From JABHIB01 sp964497715 (GTDB taxonomy: Archaea; Nanobdellota; Nanobdellia; SCGC-AAA011-G17; PNOQ01): a DNA stretch of 43,553 bases. Location of the stretch: positions 1 to 43,553 of the forward strand of contig CAZCDH010000005.1 in the NCBI GenBank assembly GCA_964497715.1, given 5' to 3'. Shown piece by piece: positions 1 through 7,834 of this stretch. Made by a program: the position numbers and the translations under genes. Below the pieces are notes generated by a model that was not told the DNA's origin, ran no database searches, and saw only the letters and a program-made list of their open reading frames with translations. The number at the start of each line of letters is the position of its first letter. Position 1 is the first letter of the stretch.

Positions 1-2339
1 GTAGTTATAGTACTCCAAGGCAATCCAGTTTCAGAATCATAAGTATTCTCTACCCTATTTGTAACACCATCTAAAGTGGTGGAAGAATCCCTTAAAGTAT
101 TCCAAAAAACTTTCAAATCATAATTAGAATTACAATCAATTGCACGACAACTTCCATCGACAGAACCTACCCTATGTGTACAATTATAATCAGCATCAGC
201 ATCATTTCCTTCACTAAATTCAAAATCGATTTTTTCACTAAAATTATAATTACTAATCTCTCTTTTAACTTCTGCACCAGTACCTGCATAAGAATAACTA
301 GAATATGGAGTTCCGGCACCACTAGAAGCTCTACTCAGATACATCTTTCTAACGATTGGAATAACATATTCATTATGTCCAAAATCTTGAAGCCTATTAC
401 AAGTAACTATAGGATTAGGATAATCCTTATTAGTATAGTAACGAGTAATACTTTTTCCATAGGTTCCAGGAAAATCTTTAGAAACAAACTCATAAAGGAC
501 ATTATGTCCCAAATGTGCACCATATCTTGCCCAATCTTGTTTATATTTATTATCTATGCTCAAATCTTGAGTAGCTACACCGTCACCATAAGAATAATTT
601 GTAGTAATAGTATGTTCTATACTCTCATCAAACCCATCCCTAACAGTTTTACTCTTAATCCTCATTCCTGCATCAACAGAGGAATCTAAGGGAGTATCTT
701 GTTCCCACAAATAATCTCCAAGTTCATATACATAATCTATACTCCCTCCAGTAGAATAATCAACCCTCTTTATAGACCAAGAGATAATATCTTCACTAGC
801 AGAGTGATTTTCATCTAAAATAAGATATGGACGAATTTGATCCCATCCATAATCCACTATCTGCCAACTACAATCATAATTTACCTTAAACATACAGTGG
901 AAAGCATAATTATTGTTACAATCTTCAGTTATCTCCGAATCACAATCAGGAACACCATTATAATTTCCTCTCCAATCCCATGCATATCTATGAAACAGAT
1001 TATTATCACCATAATACTCAAATTCTACATCTGGCAATTTTTCTCCATCATTACCATAATAACTCACACTATTCAAAGTCAACCTACCATCTGAATCAAT
1101 ACCTTCAGAACCTCTAGCAAGCTCTTCAGTATTTATAGCATAATTAAAACCTACACTAGAAACTTCAATGTTATTATTATTTTCAAAAGTAATACTATTT
1201 AATTTGGCTAACTTTTTACCCTCAGCCTCAACATCAGAATAAGAGTTAGGAACATCCCCATCCCAACTTACATTTATTCCACTATGATCTTCACCATCTT
1301 TTCTAGTAATAGTATCATAATTAAAGTTTGCAGTCATTAATGGAGTTTCAACACTAGAAACATAAATCATTTGGACATTACTCTCTCTCCAAATATAACT
1401 AAGACTCGCAGTACGAAAATCTTCAGAAATAGAGATTCCAGAATATTCGAAATTTCTTAACGCAGAAAGATGAGGATTACCAGCATCAAAAGCCTCGGTC
1501 ACTTCAACTACCCTAGGATTAGGATAGATATATTCATAATCTCCCTCATTATTATAATTAATTTTTACCCAATTACCTCTATCTGAATTATCGACACCAT
1601 CACTACTAATATCTGAATAATCTGCGCTTAAAATTTCAGTCAAATACCATGAAGAGGTATAATCATTCCAAAGAGATTCATCCATATCCCACCCATAGTC
1701 GTACTGCTCGGCAGTATAAGTTAATCGTCCACTTATAGACTGAGCACCAGTACGAGACTTGGAATAAGATTTCTCTCTAAACACATAACGAGTACCATCC
1801 ATTGTAGTTACAATCCACTTATCAATTGCACCATTAAAACTATTATCTTGTAATTCATTACCATTAGCATCGAAAACTTCAATCCTCATATTTTGCCAAC
1901 TTGCAAGATGAGGAACTTTACTATCATCAAAAATTATCTTTCCACCACCACCAGGGAAAGAAATAGAATAGTAATCTTGATCACCAAAATCATCCTGTCC
2001 ACCATTTAACCAACCACGAGGATAATCGTCAGGAACACCTACAGGAGAACGAGAAACTGCACCAAAACCTAAACTGAAACCAAGACCTACCCAAGAAGCC
2101 TCTTGATTCAATTTAATTCCAGCACCATAGTTCAGATTAATAGGGAAATCGAAACCATTTCTACCAGAAACCGTACCTATCGGTATGCTAAAACCAACTC
2201 CTCCGTCAGCACCCGGTTCAGCACCTTCTACTTGGCTGAACGATGCAGCCTCAGGAGACTGAACTTCGATTGTAGCACTAACTGCGCCAACAATAAATAA
2301 AAAAGCCAACAAACCAATAAATATCTTCTCTAGTTTCAT
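1..2339 (-). CDS. Large secreted RHS/SpvB-like protein, 3' end outside window
   Basis: The frame is open without a stop from ATG 2339 to the window edge, giving at least 779 residues; the C-terminus is not visible. Residues 1-22 are a hydrophobic signal peptide ending in VSA. Residues about 45-105 match the N-terminal region of SpvB/TcaC-like and Bacteroidetes-type RHS proteins, with ASWVGLGFSLGFGAVSR at 81-97 followed by a PDD motif. The rest is beta-rich, Gly/Asp/Tyr-rich sequence such as TYDSETGLPW near the edge, which resembles YD-type repeats. RHS proteins generally build hollow beta shells around a C-terminal cargo; whether this one does cannot be seen. An in-frame ATG at 2357 is possible, but a TATA-like element at 2367-2374 favours 2339. 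It leads an island of three smaller RHS-core proteins on the same strand. Confidence 0.85.
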   Translation of the reverse strand, partial: MKLEKIFIGLLAFLFIVGAVSATIEVQSPEAASFSQVEGAEPGADGGVGFSIPIGTVSGRNGFDFPINLNYGAGIKLNQEASWVGLGFSLGFGAVSRSPVGVPDDYPRGWLNGGQDDFGDQDYYSISFPGGGGKIIFDDSKVPHLASWQNMRIEVFDANGNELQDNSFNGAIDKWIVTTMDGTRYVFREKSYSKSRTGAQSISGRLTYTAEQYDYGWDMDESLWNDYTSSWYLTEILSADYSDISSDGVDNSDRGNWVKINYNNEGDYEYIYPNPRVVEVTEAFDAGNPHLSALRNFEYSGISISEDFRTASLSYIWRESNVQMIYVSSVETPLMTANFNYDTITRKDGEDHSGINVSWDGDVPNSYSDVEAEGKKLAKLNSITFENNNNIEVSSVGFNYAINTEELARGSEGIDSDGRLTLNSVSYYGNDGEKLPDVEFEYYGDNNLFHRYAWDWRGNYNGVPDCDSEITEDCNNNYAFHCMFKVNYDCSWQIVDYGWDQIRPYLILDENHSASEDIISWSIKRVDYSTGGSIDYVYELGDYLWEQDTPLDSSVDAGMRIKSKTVRDGFDESIEHTITTNYSYGDGVATQDLSIDNKYKQDWARYGAHLGHNVLYEFVSKDFPGTYGKSITRYYTNKDYPNPIVTCNRLQDFGHNEYVIPIVRKMYLSRASSGAGTPYSSYSYAGTGAEVKREISNYNFSEKIDFEFSEGNDADADYNCTHRVGSVDGSCRAIDCNSNYDLKVFWNTLRDSSTTLDGVTNRVENTYDSETGLPWSTIT

Positions 2340-2445
2340 TTTAAAATAATTCCCCATTTAGTAAAACTTATAGAATCAAAATTAATAAATTTCACCTTCA
2401 TTTAAAGATACAAAGTTATTACTGATATTTAAACATTTCTTTTTT

Positions 2446-2477
2446 TAAGAAAATAAACCTTTATAAACAACACAAAA
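2446..2477. repeat. Direct repeat, copy 1 (downstream flank of RHS-A)
   Basis: This 32-bp stretch matches 3833-3864 at 31 of 32 positions; the single difference is C at 2468 versus T at 3855. It contains CTTTATAAAC and lies 9 bp beyond the RHS-A stop codon. The similarity fades into a T-rich stretch and a TATTTAAA element (2427-2434) on the low-coordinate side, so it may be a duplicated upstream region of an RHS gene. If active on the minus strand it could serve the large RHS gene with a leader of roughly 60 nt. Confidence 0.85.
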
Positions 2478-2486
2478 AAATCTTAA

Positions 2487-3797
2487 TTAAAATCTGATAC
2501 TACTACCCAGTCCCCAAGATCCTCCACCATTTTGAAGATTACCATTATGATCATATGACCTTTGATAAAAACCATTAACTGAAACCGGACCCTTTCTTAA
2601 ACCGGCACTGAACCTATTTGCACTTCCAGAATTACCTTGTAAAGGAGTAGTAGAACTACTATCAAAACCAATATTACCACTTACTCCCCCTACAAGAGCT
2701 CTAGAAAATTCAACACTATATGTGTCAGTCCTCCCATTATCAGTCCATCTTCTATATGCTTCAACATTAGCAAAAACTCCTTTCCCAATACCAAGGGTTC
2801 CACTAAGACTAATTCCTGATAATCCTTGGAAACTAGTAACAGGATTACCGTTTGAAGGAGTTCCATCAGTATATTCGAAATATTCATCACCACGAGTACC
2901 TTCAAGTCCGCTAATACTCACACTTATATATTCACCATTTGAAGTATCAATAGTACCTCCAAACCTCTGTAGTACCGTTACACTAAGTCCTCCACTAAAT
3001 TCAGTTCCATAGACATTTACATCCCCACTAGGATCATAAAAAGAAGAAGTTTTTCTATAACCGCTTGCGCCAGCACCAACAGTTACTTCAGTTCTAATAT
3101 TACCCATAATCCATTCTGCTAGTTGCCGTTCAAAATTAGTGGACGCAGTAAAAGTTGTATCTCCAGGAAAACTGTTGCCAACTGGACTAGTATAATCATT
3201 AGAGGCAGCACCATAGTTAACATTAAGCGTGAAAGTATTAACATGAGCATCAGCAAAATCAGGAGGAGATTCCCCTTCTCCTCTCTCTCCAGCCAGTCCA
3301 CTAGGATCAATTAAGTTCATAGGATTATTACTAACATATGCATAAGCATGATCATCCATTATAGGATCAGTAGAAAGGAATCTTCCACTATCAGAATCAT
3401 ACTGTCTAGCTTTGAAATCATGTAAACCTGATTCATCCAATTCCTGACCTGTGAATGTAAAACGTCCGCCAGTTGTATCAACTATTTTCTGACCATAAGG
3501 GAGAGATTTATACTCTCCTATCTTACTACCACTAGAATCAGTTATCACACGATTACTTCTAAGCCTATCTTGATGATAATATTTTCTTCCATCAATATCA
3601 TTATCTGTAGCTAACAATCTAGAGCCTGCATAATAATATATAGTTGTACCCCCAGAAAGTTCCCTATCTCCCCTAACAACAGATTCATCTAATTCTTTCA
3701 AGGAAGAATCATCTCCAACTTTAGGAATTTCAACTGCGCCAAAAACAGCAAAGCTAAACAGAACTAATACAAATATAATCATCACACCCTTTTTCAT
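2487..3797 (-). CDS. RHS-A: secreted mini-RHS core protein with beta-rich tail
   Basis: The product has 436 residues. Residues 1-20 are a signal peptide (VLVLFSFAVFG). Residues about 52-167 form an RHS-repeat-associated core: YYHQDRLRSNRVITDSSG, then LPYGQ, FTGQELDESGLHDFKARQYD, SGRFLSTDP, NNPMNLIDPSG. The tail after DPSG (168-436) is Gly/Ser-rich with alternating hydrophobic residues, suggesting many beta strands, and it ends in a terminal Phe. I do not recognise it as a known toxin. The start is supported by a TATA-like run at 3817-3828. The protein is far shorter than normal RHS shells and no immunity-like gene follows. The core is the most divergent of the three in the window. The gene is bracketed by a 32-bp direct repeat. 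Confidence 0.85.
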   Translation of the reverse strand: MKKGVMIIFVLVLFSFAVFGAVEIPKVGDDSSLKELDESVVRGDRELSGGTTIYYYAGSRLLATDNDIDGRKYYHQDRLRSNRVITDSSGSKIGEYKSLPYGQKIVDTTGGRFTFTGQELDESGLHDFKARQYDSDSGRFLSTDPIMDDHAYAYVSNNPMNLIDPSGLAGERGEGESPPDFADAHVNTFTLNVNYGAASNDYTSPVGNSFPGDTTFTASTNFERQLAEWIMGNIRTEVTVGAGASGYRKTSSFYDPSGDVNVYGTEFSGGLSVTVLQRFGGTIDTSNGEYISVSISGLEGTRGDEYFEYTDGTPSNGNPVTSFQGLSGISLSGTLGIGKGVFANVEAYRRWTDNGRTDTYSVEFSRALVGGVSGNIGFDSSSTTPLQGNSGSANRFSAGLRKGPVSVNGFYQRSYDHNGNLQNGGGSWGLGSSIRF

Positions 3798-3816
3798 AAT
3801 AACTAATTATAATATA

Positions 3817-3828
3817 TATATATAAATC
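3817..3828 (-). promoter_or_regulatory. TATA box of RHS-A
   Basis: An uninterrupted AT run that reads TTTATATATA on the minus strand lies 20-31 nt before the RHS-A ATG, the distance expected for a leaderless archaeal transcript. An A/G-rich BRE-like stretch (AGAAAG) lies just upstream of it. Confidence 0.6.
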
Positions 3829-3832
3829 TTTC

Positions 3833-3864
3833 TAAGAAAATAAACCTTTATAAATAACACAAAA
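3833..3864. repeat. Direct repeat, copy 2, containing the tRNA-Arg promoter
   Basis: Second copy of the 32-bp repeat at 2446-2477. Here TTTATAAAT (3847-3855) lies about 30 nt before the first base of tRNA-Arg and is very likely its TATA box. On the other strand the same segment lies just upstream of the RHS-A TATA box. Confidence 0.85.
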
Positions 3865-3880
3865 TAAAAACAAAACTAAT

Positions 3881-3955
3881 GAGCCGGTAGCATAGCTTGG
3901 ATAATGCGCAAGCCTCCTAAGCTTGAGATCCAGGGTTCAAATCCCTGTCGGCTCG
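3881..3955 (+). tRNA. tRNA-Arg(CCU)
   Basis: It folds as a full cloverleaf. The acceptor is GAGCCGG with UCGGCUC (last pair G-U), the anticodon stem CAAGC/GCUUG encloses loop CUCCUAA with anticodon CCU, and the T stem CAGGG/CCCUG encloses UUCAAAU. The discriminator is G and CCA is not encoded. There is no intron. It is convergent with the end of the small secreted-protein operon, 12 bp away. Confidence 0.95.
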
Positions 3956-3967
3956 TTTAATATATTT

Positions 3968-4375
3968 CTAAGAAAAAATTAATTCGCAACACTCTATTTT
4001 TGGGATATGGTACTCTCCAGTATCACCGTAACCACCAAGCGCAGTTGTTTGAGTTTCTAAACTAGAAATCACTTCGCCATCTTCACAAAACACATCAACA
4101 ATACTATCTCTAATAAGATCAACAGTTACATTATGACAAGCACCATAACTAAAATCTCCACTAATAGAACTTTGAATAATTGCTCCAGAAGAAATAGCAT
4201 CTGCTAAACTCATATCACTACCCTCTATACTAACAATTATTTCATCAGCCCCATGACCTACCACAAAACCTATAGGAGCAGCATACGAACTAAAAAGAAT
4301 ACCTCCCATAACAAGACTAATAGCAACAGCTAATACAATCAAATGCATTTTCTCAATATTTATTTTAGTTTCCAT
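3968..4375 (-). CDS. Small secreted Cys-rich protein P1 (last gene of RHS-B operon)
   Basis: The product has 135 residues and is paralogous to the two genes before it. The N-terminus METKINIEKMH leads into a hydrophobic segment (about 12-32), a signal peptide or anchor. After it comes VGHGADEIIVSIEGSDMSL, followed by ADAI, matching the family motif GHxxDxVWVxIxGxxKxLQxAI. The end is IECCELIFS, with the double cysteine shared by all three. It has two other cysteines and lacks the extra Cys pair of P2 and P3. It starts 6 bp after the P2 stop, so it is probably co-transcribed. Function unknown; the pattern resembles small secreted proteins I recall from DPANN and CPR genomes, which is a recollection and not a database result. 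Confidence 0.7.
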   Translation of the reverse strand: METKINIEKMHLIVLAVAISLVMGGILFSSYAAPIGFVVGHGADEIIVSIEGSDMSLADAISSGAIIQSSISGDFSYGACHNVTVDLIRDSIVDVFCEDGEVISSLETQTTALGGYGDTGEYHIPKIECCELIFS

Positions 4376-4381
4376 ATTCTA

Positions 4382-4837
4382 TTATGTCAAAGACAGATCA
4401 CAACAATCAATCTCTATCAAAAACACCTCCCCACAATTACTAGGTGATATCGAATTACAAAAATAAGGATTTGAAGAATCCATTCTCCAAGATTTAACTG
4501 CAGATATTACCCTATCAGCTCCACAAGAGTTCCACACATTCCCTCCAGTTGAAGAAGGGTAACCAAAAAAAGTAGTGTGCCATTCAAGTACATCCCATGA
4601 ACCACAGCTACTAAGAACTACACTCTGAGAAACACTGTTACCAAAATCACCAGCATCAATAGCATCTTGTAAATATTTATCAGTACCTCCAATCTCTACC
4701 CAAACGCCATCACCTTCATGACCCACATCACCTACAGGAACCTGTGCCTGAACATATACAAAAAGCACACTGATTAGAGAAACAAACACTACAAAACTCA
4801 TCAAATACTTTTTTTCAATATTTATTTTTATTTTCAT
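4382..4837 (-). CDS. Small secreted Cys-rich protein P2
   Basis: The product has 151 residues. MKIKINIEKKYL precedes a hydrophobic segment (about 12-32) ending in VQAQ, a likely signal peptide cleavage region. The motif GHEGDGVWVEIGG, then K-Y-LQDAIDAG follows. Six cysteines are seen: SSCGSW, NSCGAD, YFC, NCGEV and the terminal DCC pair. The spacing of the last four matches P3 closely (YC, then CGEV, then CC near the C-terminus), suggesting a small disulfide-bonded extracellular domain. It begins 4 bp after the P3 stop. Function unknown. Confidence 0.75.
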   Translation of the reverse strand: MKIKINIEKKYLMSFVVFVSLISVLFVYVQAQVPVGDVGHEGDGVWVEIGGTDKYLQDAIDAGDFGNSVSQSVVLSSCGSWDVLEWHTTFFGYPSSTGGNVWNSCGADRVISAVKSWRMDSSNPYFCNSISPSNCGEVFLIEIDCCDLSLT

Positions 4838-4841
4838 CTTC

Positions 4842-5315
4842 CTAAATCAGATTAACTCTACAACATTTTACCGAATATACATAAACCTCTCCACAATCTC
4901 CAGCAGGAGGAGGAGACATAGTACCATCGCAATAAGCACCATTACCATCATCATCAACAGCACGAACAGATATCCCTACAAGAACTTTATTATTATCTCT
5001 ACAAACACTCAGTTCATCAAGACCACCGACACCATTCCAAGCAAGAAGATCAGAATCTGCACTAGCAGCAAGAGGAACATTATGAATACTACACGAATCA
5101 AAAGAAACCTCTCCAGCTACAGGTTCTCCACCGAGAGTATAATCTTCAATAGCCGTTTGGAGAGTTTTATGTACCCCGTTCATGTCTTCTATCCAAACAT
5201 GGTCTGCATCATGTCCAGGATTAACACCATAAACAAAATAACCAAGCAAACCCACTACTAAGATAATCATAAACAAATACTTTTTATTAACACTAAATTC
5301 TATTTCAATAATCAA
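4842..5315 (-). CDS. Small secreted Cys-rich protein P3, TTG start coupled to RHS-B
   Basis: The product has 157 residues. The TTG start at 5315-5313 overlaps the RHS-B TGA stop by 4 nt (TTGA), indicating translational coupling. The choice is backed by the N-terminus IEIEFSVNKKYLF, which aligns with KIKINIEKKYL of P2; the next in-frame ATG would remove this conserved part. A hydrophobic segment is followed by GHDADHVWIEDMNG, then HKTLQTAI. Cysteines lie in DSCS, SVCRDN, AYC, DCGEVY and the terminal KCC. Operon position directly after RHS-B suggests a partner role, but its signal peptide argues against a cytosolic immunity protein. Confidence 0.75.
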   Translation of the reverse strand: MIIEIEFSVNKKYLFMIILVVGLLGYFVYGVNPGHDADHVWIEDMNGVHKTLQTAIEDYTLGGEPVAGEVSFDSCSIHNVPLAASADSDLLAWNGVGGLDELSVCRDNNKVLVGISVRAVDDDGNGAYCDGTMSPPPAGDCGEVYVYSVKCCRVNLI

Positions 5316-6559
5316 TCATCTCCAAACTCAATTTCCATACCCCCACCAAATGCCTCATGCCAATCTCCATCTTCAGCATCACGTATAAATAAAACTCCAG
5401 CTTCAGCCTTCATATAATCATTAATTTGATACGATGCCTGAATTCCACCATATGGATTAAATGCAACTTCAGTATTTCCTCCAGGAGTTTGTGAGAACTC
5501 AGTATTAACGACGCAAGAGGTTGCCATGCATCCAATTAAAGCATCAAAACTTAATTTATTTTCGTCAAATTCCAAAACAGTAAACTTTGTATGAACACCA
5601 AAACTATCTTTAGGAGGAGCAGCACCAAATAATTCACTACCTTCAACACCAGAATAAGCATCATCTGCAGTACCATACTCTCCATCAGGACCAGGAAGAT
5701 ATTCAAACTGTCCAAATCCTACAACACTAGCTTGAGCTTCACCCTCTATCACCATTATTCCGAAACCAATCCTACTACCTTTAGGAACATAAGTTATCAG
5801 CGTACCGCTTTGGGTATTTCCATAAGCGTCATCATAATTAAAAATACTCATACCAACTTGGTGTCCTTGATCCTCACCACCAAGAGCCTTATAAACTGCC
5901 ATAGCCCCCTTGCCAACTCTAGAGATAACACTTCCAACTTGCATAGAGGATTTAATCTGTTGATGGCCTTTATCTCTCTGTTGTTCACTTCTCCACCTAT
6001 CAAGAGCATGAGGATTAAAACCAAATGGGCTAGCACCAATCAAGGTATTATAATCTGTTGCTCTCCCGCTAGGATCAACATAATACAATGGATTATTTTC
6101 AACATATTGATAAGCAGGTTCAGATGAAACAGGATCAACAGAACTAAATCTTCCTACACTCGGATCATAATAACGAGCATTAAAATAATACAAATCAGAC
6201 TCATCTAATTCTTTTTCTGTTGCAAAACTAAATCTAACACCTTCATTTATAATTTTCTGTCCAAAAGGCAACGCTTTAAATTCCTTATCAATACTTCCAC
6301 TAGAATCAGTAACAATACGATTACTCTGAATCCTATCAGAATGATAATAATTAATAGAAGATCCCTTAACTGAAGCAATTATTTTTCCACCATGTCCTCG
6401 AACATAACGAGTAATACCTTCTTCAGACCGATCATCTGAGGAAATATCAGTATCAACTCTAGGAATTTTCACACCACTAAGCAACTCACTAGAAGAAAAA
6501 CCTATAGGCATACCAATTATAACGAACACTAAAACCAACGATACAACCCTCTTTTTCAT
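5312..6559 (-). CDS. RHS-B: secreted mini-RHS core protein, first gene of a four-gene operon
   Basis: The product has 415 residues. Residues 1-22 are a signal peptide. The RHS-associated core spans about 50-165: GITRYVRGHGG, INYYHSDRIQSNRIVTDSSG, ALPFGQKI, ELDESDLYYFNARYYDP, VGRFSSVDPVSSEPAYQYVE, then NNPLYYVDPSG. It is nearly collinear with RHS-C. The tail (166-415) is unrelated to the other tails, includes a DGEYGTADD stretch that resembles Asp-rich calcium-binding loops, one CMATSC pair, and ends in short beta-like segments and FGDD. Tail function is unknown. A TATA box lies at 6583-6590. Three small secreted proteins follow with a TTGA overlap and 4-6 bp gaps, making one transcription unit. 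Confidence 0.87.
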   Translation of the reverse strand: MKKRVVSLVLVFVIIGMPIGFSSSELLSGVKIPRVDTDISSDDRSEEGITRYVRGHGGKIIASVKGSSINYYHSDRIQSNRIVTDSSGSIDKEFKALPFGQKIINEGVRFSFATEKELDESDLYYFNARYYDPSVGRFSSVDPVSSEPAYQYVENNPLYYVDPSGRATDYNTLIGASPFGFNPHALDRWRSEQQRDKGHQQIKSSMQVGSVISRVGKGAMAVYKALGGEDQGHQVGMSIFNYDDAYGNTQSGTLITYVPKGSRIGFGIMVIEGEAQASVVGFGQFEYLPGPDGEYGTADDAYSGVEGSELFGAAPPKDSFGVHTKFTVLEFDENKLSFDALIGCMATSCVVNTEFSQTPGGNTEVAFNPYGGIQASYQINDYMKAEAGVLFIRDAEDGDWHEAFGGGMEIEFGDD

Positions 6560-6582
6560 ATACTACAAAGTTAGCACACTCA

Positions 6583-6605
6583 TATAAATACTTTTCTATA
6601 AAAAA
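6583..6605 (-). promoter_or_regulatory. RHS-B promoter, identical to RHS-C promoter
   Basis: The 23 bp here are identical to 7805-7827. TATAAATA at 6583-6590 (TATTTATA on the coding strand) lies 24-31 nt before the RHS-B ATG. The purine-rich part (AGAAAAG on the coding strand) fits a BRE. Confidence 0.75.
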
Positions 6606-6619
6606 ATAATTATGAAAAA

Positions 6620-7780
6620 CTATTTATCAGAAAACTCTTGAAGTTTACTAACCTTATCTAATGCATTTCTAAGATCTTCTGCAGCTTGAATCTCTTGCCT
6701 TCGACGTTCCAAAGCATCTCTTAAACCTGGAGTATTAGAAGGAACAAAAGCGTCCTCTTTAGAAAATGACCAGGAGCTCTGACCAGGCATTTGTTCAACC
6801 TTACCACTCTCAGAATTATATCCTAAAGATCTCATCTCAAGTGTACTAACTAATCTTTGACCAGGCAAAGGTTCAACTCCAGGAGGAACAACAGAAGGAA
6901 TCAATTCATCTGGATGATCTCCACTAACTAATTGTAAAAGAGTATAAGATTGCTCAATAGGAGTTTTTGAATAATAAGTAGCTCCATAAATAGAGAATTT
7001 ATACAGATTCATCAGAGGATCATATTCATTAAGACTATCAGAAGAAGGAACATCTAAAAAAAACAGCTTAAAAGGTTCATTGCTAAATGAAGATGTGCTT
7101 TTGCAACTAAAGAATAATTCTTCTTGAAATCTTTCCTGATTCCTATAGTTTTCTACCCTAACTCTACCAATAGATTCCTCTCTTTGTTCTTCAAAATTTT
7201 TAGGCCTCGACCCCATAATAGTAATGCCTATTCTAGCCTCTGGATCTCCAGTTATCATAGAAGGACTATATCCCATATTTATTTTAACATTTATAGCGCC
7301 ACTAGGATCAACAAAACTAAGAGGATTATTCCAAACATATTGATAAGCTGGTTCAGACTGAACAGGATCAACAGAACTAAACCTTCCTAAATTAGGGTCA
7401 TAATATCTAGCATTAAAATAATACAAATCAGATTCATCCAATTCTTTATTAGTTGCAAAAGCATATCTAACTCCAGAATTTTTAACTTCCTGTCCAAAAG
7501 GTAGAGACTTGAATTCTCCTTCAACACCACCATAAGAACCACTAATTAAACGAGCACTCTTCATCCTATCAGAATGATAATAACTAATCTCACCAGATTT
7601 AATACTTGCAACTAAACCTGCACCATAAACATAACGAGTCACACCAGTTTCAGAAAAATCCTCATCAGAGACACCAACTCTAGGAACATCAACCTTACTA
7701 AACAATGCATCGGAAGAATATCCAATAGACATACTAATTATAAGAAACACTAACACAAACGATAATATCCTCTTTTTCAT
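6620..7780 (-). CDS. RHS-C: secreted mini-RHS core protein with coiled-coil end
   Basis: The product has 386 residues from ATG 7780. An upstream in-frame ATG at 7864 is rejected because it lies inside the tRNA-Gly gene and upstream of the TATA box. Signal peptide at 1-22 (MKKRILSFVL...). The core spans about 47-161: GVTRYVYGAG, SYYHSDRMKSARLISGS, SLPFGQEV, ELDESDLYYFNARYYDP, LGRFSSVDPVQSEPAYQYVW, NNPLSFVDPSG. The tail starts INVKINMGYSPSM and ends in a charged helical, coiled-coil-like stretch (ALERRRQEIQAAEDL). No toxin family is recognised. The 60-bp gap to RHS-B holds the RHS-B promoter, so RHS-C and RHS-B are a tandem duplication with diverged tails. Confidence 0.85.
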   Translation of the reverse strand: MKKRILSFVLVFLIISMSIGYSSDALFSKVDVPRVGVSDEDFSETGVTRYVYGAGLVASIKSGEISYYHSDRMKSARLISGSYGGVEGEFKSLPFGQEVKNSGVRYAFATNKELDESDLYYFNARYYDPNLGRFSSVDPVQSEPAYQYVWNNPLSFVDPSGAINVKINMGYSPSMITGDPEARIGITIMGSRPKNFEEQREESIGRVRVENYRNQERFQEELFFSCKSTSSFSNEPFKLFFLDVPSSDSLNEYDPLMNLYKFSIYGATYYSKTPIEQSYTLLQLVSGDHPDELIPSVVPPGVEPLPGQRLVSTLEMRSLGYNSESGKVEQMPGQSSWSFSKEDAFVPSNTPGLRDALERRRQEIQAAEDLRNALDKVSKLQEFSDK

Positions 7781-7804
7781 ATATCCCAAAACTATTGAAA
7801 TACC

Positions 7805-7827
7805 TATAAATACTTTTCTATAAAAAA
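7805..7827 (-). promoter_or_regulatory. RHS-C promoter (23-bp repeat copy)
   Basis: Identical over 23 bp to the RHS-B promoter at 6583-6605. TATAAATA (7805-7812) lies 25-32 nt before ATG 7780, which decides the start codon of RHS-C. Confidence 0.75.
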
Positions 7828-7834
7828 CTAAGAA

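Noticed and set aside
174..1094. Plus-strand reading frames in the first kilobase
   Set aside because: They are antisense to the continuous RHS frame, rich in Ile, Ser and Thr as expected for a reversed Asp/Tyr-rich gene, and have no domain features.
3968..5315. P1-P3 as immunity proteins for an RHS toxin
   Set aside because: All three have export signals and disulfide-type cysteines, and they are paralogues of each other; immunity proteins to RHS toxins are normally cytosolic and unrelated to one another.
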